64,000 nucleotides of DNA from NCBI RefSeq assembly GCF_015330165.1, contig NZ_JADDXT010000002.1, forward strand, positions 1,114,504 to 1,178,503, written 5' to 3'. The stretch comes from Zobellia roscoffensis. Its GTDB lineage: Bacteria > Bacteroidota > Bacteroidia > Flavobacteriales > Flavobacteriaceae. The position numbers were made by a program, and so were the translations under genes. Below are positions 63,512 to 64,000 of this stretch, one piece after another. The number at the start of each line of letters is the position of its first letter. Position 1 is the first letter of the stretch. Under the pieces are notes generated by a model. The model was given only the letters and a program-made list of their open reading frames with translations, ran no database searches and was not told where the DNA came from.

Positions 63512-63655
63512 TCAAGAAAATTTTTTCAAAAATAAGACCAATTAAATAAACAAACTGTCTTTAACTCATTTTGTAAAAAAATAACTCGGAAAAAATGCAA
63601 TAGATTTGAAAATCATCGTCTTTACTATCGAAGAATTGCTTCAAAAAGCCATTTA

Positions 63656-64000
63656 ATGACTTCGGAAACCGAAAATTATAATAACCTAAAAACCTTCTTT
63701 GACGAAGAGTATCGTTCGCTAAAGGCTTATGCAAAATCTAGAATAGATGATGCAACCGATAGGGATGCAGATGATATTGTTCAAGACGTAGCGTTAAAGT
63801 TATTTTCCAGGTCAGACAGTGCATTACCCATTACAAACATTGCAGGGTTCGTATACCACTCTATTCGAAATAAAATTGTGGATTTAATGCGAACGGAAAA
63901 ACCGGGAATAAGCCTAGAAGATGAAATTGAAAACAAATTGATAGAATTTTCCGAGCTGCTTTATGGTAAATCTGACAACTCATATTCCGATGAAATGACG
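63656..64000 (+). CDS. ECF-type RNA polymerase sigma factor (3' end outside window)
   Basis: An ATG at 63656 opens 115 codons to the window edge. Region 2 is visible: FFDEEYRSLKAYAKSRIDD, then DADDIVQDVALKLF (the DxxQ-type region 2.2) and NIAGFVYHSIRNKIVDLMRTEK (regions 2.3-2.4). Region 4 would lie beyond the end. No anti-sigma gene is visible, so the signal is unknown. It is divergent from the prenyl synthase gene. Confidence 0.82.
   Translation, partial: MTSETENYNNLKTFFDEEYRSLKAYAKSRIDDATDRDADDIVQDVALKLFSRSDSALPITNIAGFVYHSIRNKIVDLMRTEKPGISLEDEIENKLIEFSELLYGKSDNSYSDEMT

Overview
The window looks like part of the chromosome of a marine Bacteroidota of the family Flavobacteriaceae, of the Zobellia/Maribacter type. 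This is inferred from the low-GC sequence, promoters of the TTTG-N19-TAnnTTTG kind, TonB-dependent receptors with carboxypeptidase-like N-domains, duplicated GH2 enzymes, an MBOAT/Wzx/Wzy exopolysaccharide cluster and a CrtY-type lycopene cyclase. No rRNA gene is present, so species cannot be named from the sequence.

Layout. (1) 1-20.4 kb is mostly one minus-strand exopolysaccharide locus. It is read from the initiating sugar-phosphate transferase (20408) through Wza-like and Wzc-like export proteins, a Wzy-like polymerase, a Wzx-like flippase and five glycosyltransferases, to two paralogous polysaccharide lyases and an MBOAT/SGNH O-acetylation pair. A plus-strand hexapeptide acetyltransferase and a truncated DNRLRE-type lipoprotein lie at the edge. 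(2) 20.4-25.4 kb holds decay. An Nramp-type transporter has lost its N-terminal half but keeps a 35-bp palindrome upstream. Next come an intact mannose-6-phosphate isomerase and a PhoD phosphatase split by one in-frame TAA. (3) 25.7-31.6 kb has two tandem GH2 enzymes and a small lipoprotein gene, itself interrupted by a stop.

(4) 31,662-44,881 is an integrative element of about 13.2 kb inserted in the 3' end of a tRNA-Asn gene. Its ends are a 16-bp direct repeat. A tyrosine recombinase lies at the left end, and GTTGGATAAAA motifs that could be integrase arm sites occur at both ends. The element carries an excisionase-like HTH protein, a possible replication module with GGTATT repeats, unknown small genes, a Ros/MucR-like zinc-finger protein and a defence operon. 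That operon is hsdM-hsdS-KAP NTPase-hsdR, with every junction overlapping (ATGA, ATGA, TAATG). An 85-bp direct repeat, about 80% identical, flanks it. This four-gene operon is the best candidate here for an unusual system.

(5) 45-64 kb is ordinary chromosome: RseP-type protease, a SCO protein, feoA-feoB with a small FeoB-associated protein, DUF423, a GH63-like glycosidase, a GAF histidine kinase, a metal module (ZIP transporter and MntR/DtxR repressor facing a TonB receptor across a palindromic operator), lycopene cyclase next to a polyprenyl diphosphate synthase, and the start of an ECF sigma factor.
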